In this document: positions 9,291 through 12,240 of the stretch, one piece after another
Layout: every line of letters starts with the position of its first letter
Numbering within the stretch: position 1 is the first letter of the stretch
Notes under the pieces: generated by a model
Seen by the model: only the letters and a program-made list of their open reading frames with translations
Told to the model about the DNA's origin: nothing
The model's database searches: none
Position numbers and translations under genes: made by a program
Origin: an uncultured bacterium
GTDB taxonomy: Bacteria > Patescibacteriota > Gracilibacteria > BD1-5 > UBA6164
DNA length: 12,240 nucleotides
Reading direction: 5' to 3'
Assembly: GCA_947311335.1 (NCBI GenBank)
Contig: CAMZKR010000071.1
Coordinates: 1 to 12,240 of the forward strand

Positions 9291-10193
9291 ATGTATGATA
9301 CAATCATAATCTGAGCTGGATCAGCTTGATATCCTGCTTGAATGTACGCTTCAAGGTATAAACTTAAAAATATAATATTATGAGCTCAGCCAGGAGGAGC
9401 TCTAGCCACTTCTCATAAAGTAGAAAATTATCCAGGAACTATCTCTGCTCCTGGGAAAAAAATAATGGATAACTTTAAAAAACACGCAGAAATTAATGGT
9501 TCTGAAATAATTCATGAAATGGTTCAAAGTATAGAAAAAAATAAAAATTGAAAATTTACTATAAAAACTGACAATAAAGAAATTCTTTCAAAAACAATTA
9601 TTTTAGCAACAGGAAATAATTATAGAAAAATATGAGTCCCTTGAGAAAATAAGTTTTTAGGAAAATGAGTATCATACTGTGCTACTTGTGATTGAATGTT
9701 TTTTAAAGATAGAGATGTCGTAATTGCTTGATGATGAAATACAGCTTTAACTGAGGCTTTATATCTAGCTGATATATGTAAAAAGGTTTATATAGTTCAT
9801 AGAAGAAATACTTTTAGAGCTGAAAATATTTGGATAGAACAAGTTAAACAAAAAAATAACATAAAACTTGTTTTAAATGAAGAAATAAAGGAAATTAATT
9901 GATGAATATTTGTAGAAAAAATAAAATTAAAATCATGAGATTTTATAATAGCAGATGGAATATTTATAGCAATAGGTTCTGTTCCTAATACTAAATTAAT
10001 CGATAAATTTAAGCCTAAGAAAGATACTGATTGAACTTTAATGGTAAATAAAAGACAAGAAACAAGTATTAATTGAATTTATGCAGCTTGAGATGTAACA
10101 AACAATTCAAATAAATCTAAACAAACTATTATGAGTGCTGCTGAGGGATGTTTAGCAGCTAATAGTGTACATGAAGATTTATTAAGATTATAA
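9291..10193 (+). CDS. trxB: Thioredoxin reductase (NADPH, FAD)
   Basis: 300 residues. TrxB passes electrons from NADPH through FAD to thioredoxin. The N-terminal FAD loop is IIIGAGSAG at residues 5-13, with three of the first glycines in and around it encoded by TGA. The redox-active motif is C130-A-T-C133 in SYCATCDG, the NADPH-binding loop is VIAGGGNTALTEAL, the phosphate-binding VHRRNTFRAE follows, and the C-terminal FAD motif is INGIYAAGDVTN. The length is slightly short of the common 310-320 but all domains are present. The ATG at 9291 is preceded by an A/T-only leader without a Shine-Dalgarno motif. The stop lies 2 bp from the convergent stop of the adaptor gene, and no terminator is obvious in between. 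Confidence 0.96.
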
Positions 10194-10195
10194 AC

Positions 10196-12117
10196 TTATT
10201 TAATAACTATTTCTACATTATTAGATAAACTAGATATATTTCAATTTTTATTTAAAATTCAATTTATTTCTATAAAACTACCTGAAGCCTTTCATATCAA
10301 AACTTTTAACATCTTCTCTTTGTTGCTTTTAGTATCTAAAATACCTATTATTCATGTCTTTTTTCATGTTATTTTAATATATTCTAATGGGAAAAGTGTC
10401 TTATTAGTATCAATTATAAATTCGACTTTTACAAAAGATCAAGAAAATTTAACTACTTTATCTAAAACAATTATAACATAATAATTTCCATTTAAATCTA
10501 TTTTATTTGATCTGGAATAAACAATTCCATTATATTTCTTATCATAGTGTTTAATTTTTACTTTTGTTCATACTTTTATTTTTTTTACTTCTTTTATATT
10601 TAGGTTAACTTTTATTTCAGTTTTCTCTTTAGATGATATTTTTAACAAATAATCATTTACTCATACTTTATCTCATTTATTAATTTCTATAGAAGACACT
10701 ATTCAATCTATAGGAGAAACTATATTAAACTTTGAAATTTCTTTTGTAATTTCTATATAATTATTTTCTGCCTTTTTAAAGTTTTTTCATAACTCCTTAA
10801 TAACTACAGAATCTTTTAATTCTATATTATTAATTTGAGATTCTATATTTTTTATTTCTTTTTCATAAGAATCTAATTCTTTTTTAATTTTTTCTACTTT
10901 TTTATTATAAGAATTAACTATTTCTTCTTCTCAAGTATAGAATGTTTTAAAAAATTTTCTCTTTCTTTTTTCAATAAATCAAATTTATCATAATGTGTTT
11001 TTTCTACATTTTTATAAGATAATAAAAAATGCCTTGTATTATTTATTAAAGAAAAATAATCTGTTTTAATTAAATTGATAGATTTTTTTATTAAGACTAA
11101 TACTCATTTATATTTATTTATTTCTGTCTGTTCAAGTAAACCTACAGATGTTATAGAATCATTTAATACTATTTCAAGTTCTTTAATATAATCAAATATA
11201 ATAGAATAAACTCAAGTAATATCTTCTGCTATTTTTATAACATTTCATTCATTTAAATTCGAGAAATTATTTTTAATAAGCTTATCTTTTTCTATTACTA
11301 AATTAGATAACATCTCTACTGTTTTTGATTTATGAATTTTATCTTTTGCTCATATAAGGTATCAAAACTTATTATCCTTAGAAAATAATAAATTAGATAA
11401 GTCTATGAGTTTTTTTAATTCTTCTTTTGTTTTAATAAAATTTTCATTTATATTATTAATATAATTTCATGATTCTTCTTTATTTGAATTTACAATATTC
11501 ATATATTCAAATTCAAGTTTATCTATTTTTTTATCAAATTCTAAAACTTTTGGATTTGATTCCGAGATTCATATTTTATTTTTTGATTTTTCATATTCTA
11601 CTTCTGCTTTTAATAAAGTAATTTGTGCTTCCCTTGTTTTTTCTAAATATTCTTCCTTTCTTCTTTCTAATTCTTCTTCTAAATAATTAATTTGTCTATC
11701 TGATTCCATTGTTTTAGATTCTAGTTTTTCCTCTAATTTAGACAAATTATCTCCTTTATTTTCTAATTTATTTGTATATAAAGAATTGTTATCTGATAAT
11801 CTAATTAAAATTTGTCATTTTTTTACTTTATCTCATTCTTTTACTAATAATTCTTTTACTTCTCATAAAACACTAGATTTAATATCAAAATAATCTGAAT
11901 CAATTATTTTTCATCATTTTTTTATAGTATTTGAATTAATAATATCTTTTAATTTAATTGTTTTTAATCTTTTCTCCTTAACTATATTAGTTTTCTTTAT
12001 TGTTCAAGTATTTGTTTTTGCAGAATTAAGTTCTACATTAATACTATCTATATTTTCTTTATCTGAACAAGATAATAAAAACACAAAAAATAAAATTATA
12101 ATTACAAACTTTTTCAC
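10196..12117 (-). CDS. Efflux-type periplasmic adaptor (membrane fusion protein) lipoprotein, interrupted by a -1 frameshift
   Basis: Starts at GTG 12115-12117 (TAA immediately upstream in frame). A signal peptide VKKFVIIILFFVFLLSC carries a lipobox LLSC (Cys17). The first half of a biotinyl-lipoyl domain is at about 76-109 (SSVLGEVKELLVKEGDKVKKG). Next comes a very long Lys/Glu/Leu/Asn-rich helical region (about 110-455), then the second lipoyl half IVSPIDGIVSSIEINKGDKVG at about 466-486, a beta-barrel region and a C-terminal part ending VEIVIK. This order is diagnostic of HlyD/MacA-type adaptors that link an inner-membrane transporter to the outside. The reading frame changes: the zero frame stops at TAG 10918-10920 after 399 residues, and the rest lies in the -1 frame down to TAA 10196-10198. 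With a slip near 10948-10954 the product is about 640 residues. Both halves look uneroded. The cause may be programmed slippage, a recent mutation or an assembly error. Partner transporter genes are not in the window. Confidence 0.85.
10948..10954 (-). other. Candidate -1 ribosomal frameshift heptamer
   Basis: Read on the - strand in the adaptor frame, the codons are AAT TTT TTA AAA, so the heptamer T-TTT-TTA fits the X-XXY-YYZ slippery pattern and equals the HIV-1 gag-pol heptamer. It lies where the adaptor reading must change to the -1 frame. The preceding A-AAT-TTT overlaps and also fits the pattern. The six-T run is equally prone to polymerase or sequencing slippage. Upstream is purine-rich (AAAAAAGAAAGAG), weakly like an internal Shine-Dalgarno stimulator. 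No strong downstream structure is visible. Confidence 0.5.
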
Positions 12118-12184
12118 TTATTTTTTTATTACAAATAATTATTTATAATAATATCATATTTATTATAAAAATTCAAAAAAATGT
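12118..12184. promoter_or_regulatory. Short divergent intergenic region upstream of the adaptor gene
   Basis: A 67-bp, nearly all A/T spacer lies between the adaptor GTG and the next + strand ATG. A TATAAT hexamer on the + strand at 12144-12149 is a possible -10, without a recognisable -35. No ribosome binding motif is visible in either direction. Confidence 0.25.
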
Positions 12185-12240
12185 ATGGATTCATACTATT
12201 TTTGGAACATTTTTACTGCAACATGTATATGAACTTATAC
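12185..12240 (+). CDS. Start of an unidentified gene, truncated by the window edge
   Basis: ATG at 12185 opens a frame reading MDSYYFWNIFTATCIGTY to the window end, with one TGA read as Gly. The residues are hydrophobic and aromatic, compatible with a first membrane segment, but too few to name a family. An ATG at 12181 opens another frame (MYGFILFLEHFYCNMYMNLY). The 12185 frame is preferred because its codons are closer to the A/T-ending usage of the neighbouring genes. The gene diverges from the adaptor gene; whether it encodes a partner cannot be told. Confidence 0.3.

Noticed and set aside
10196..12117. Adaptor gene as a decayed pseudogene
   Set aside because: Only one frame change is present, both halves keep family motifs and no other stops occur, so decay is not supported; a single error, recent mutation or programmed shift fits better.
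1..12240. UGA read as tryptophan (code 4)
   Set aside because: TGA positions fall on conserved glycines, for example RuvB GPPGLGKT and TrxB GAGSAG, and TGG is used for Trp.
1..12240. tRNA, rRNA, CRISPR or insertion sequence
   Set aside because: No G/C-rich cloverleaf-like islands, no regularly spaced repeats and no transposase motifs were seen; gaps between genes are all under about 235 bp.

Overview
The window is extremely AT-rich chromosomal DNA from a bacterium that reads UGA as glycine (genetic code 25). Under the standard code almost every gene breaks into fragments at in-frame TGA. Read as Gly, those codons fall on invariant glycines: both UGA-coded Gly of the RuvB Walker A motif GPPGLGKT, the GAGSAG FAD loop of thioredoxin reductase, motif 2 of seryl-tRNA synthetase, and GHEVKSIREG of SmpB. 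TGG remains in use for Trp. Code 25 is known from Candidate Phyla Radiation lineages Absconditabacteria (SR1) and Gracilibacteria (BD1-5), so the host is very probably one of these; the window does not decide which. No Shine-Dalgarno-like motif is visible before any start codon.

Layout. (1) 3-404 (+): the C-terminal end of an integral membrane protein, followed by a 15-bp hairpin that can act as a bidirectional terminator. (2) 456-5768 (-): a five-gene cluster in transcription order thiI (tRNA 4-thiouridine synthesis), an M23 cell-wall peptidase, smpB (ribosome rescue), serS (seryl-tRNA synthetase) and a degenerate-looking sugar-isomerase-like TIM barrel. Gaps are 63, 6, 18 and 78 bp. (3) 5995-7137 (+): a membrane-anchored alpha/alpha-toroid protein of unknown substrate, divergent from thiI. 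(4) 7110-9059 (-): ruvB then a FemAB-family aminoacyltransferase. The femAB-like gene overlaps the toroid gene tail-to-tail by 28 bp. A terminator-like hairpin sits directly in front of the ruvB GTG start. (5) 9291-10193 (+): trxB, thioredoxin reductase. (6) 10196-12117 (-): a long lipoprotein periplasmic-adaptor (membrane fusion protein) gene that is open only if a -1 frameshift occurs at a T-TTT-TTA heptamer. (7) 12185-12240 (+): the start of a further gene, cut by the window edge. No intergenic stretch exceeds about 230 bp.

Most of the content is housekeeping: translation (SerS, SmpB, ThiI), recombination (RuvB) and redox (TrxB), with several envelope genes (M23 peptidase, FemAB, toroid protein, adaptor). 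No mobile element, CRISPR array, tRNA or rRNA was seen. The points most worth checking are the HIV-type slippery heptamer in the adaptor gene and the hairpin plus T-run abutting the ruvB start codon.
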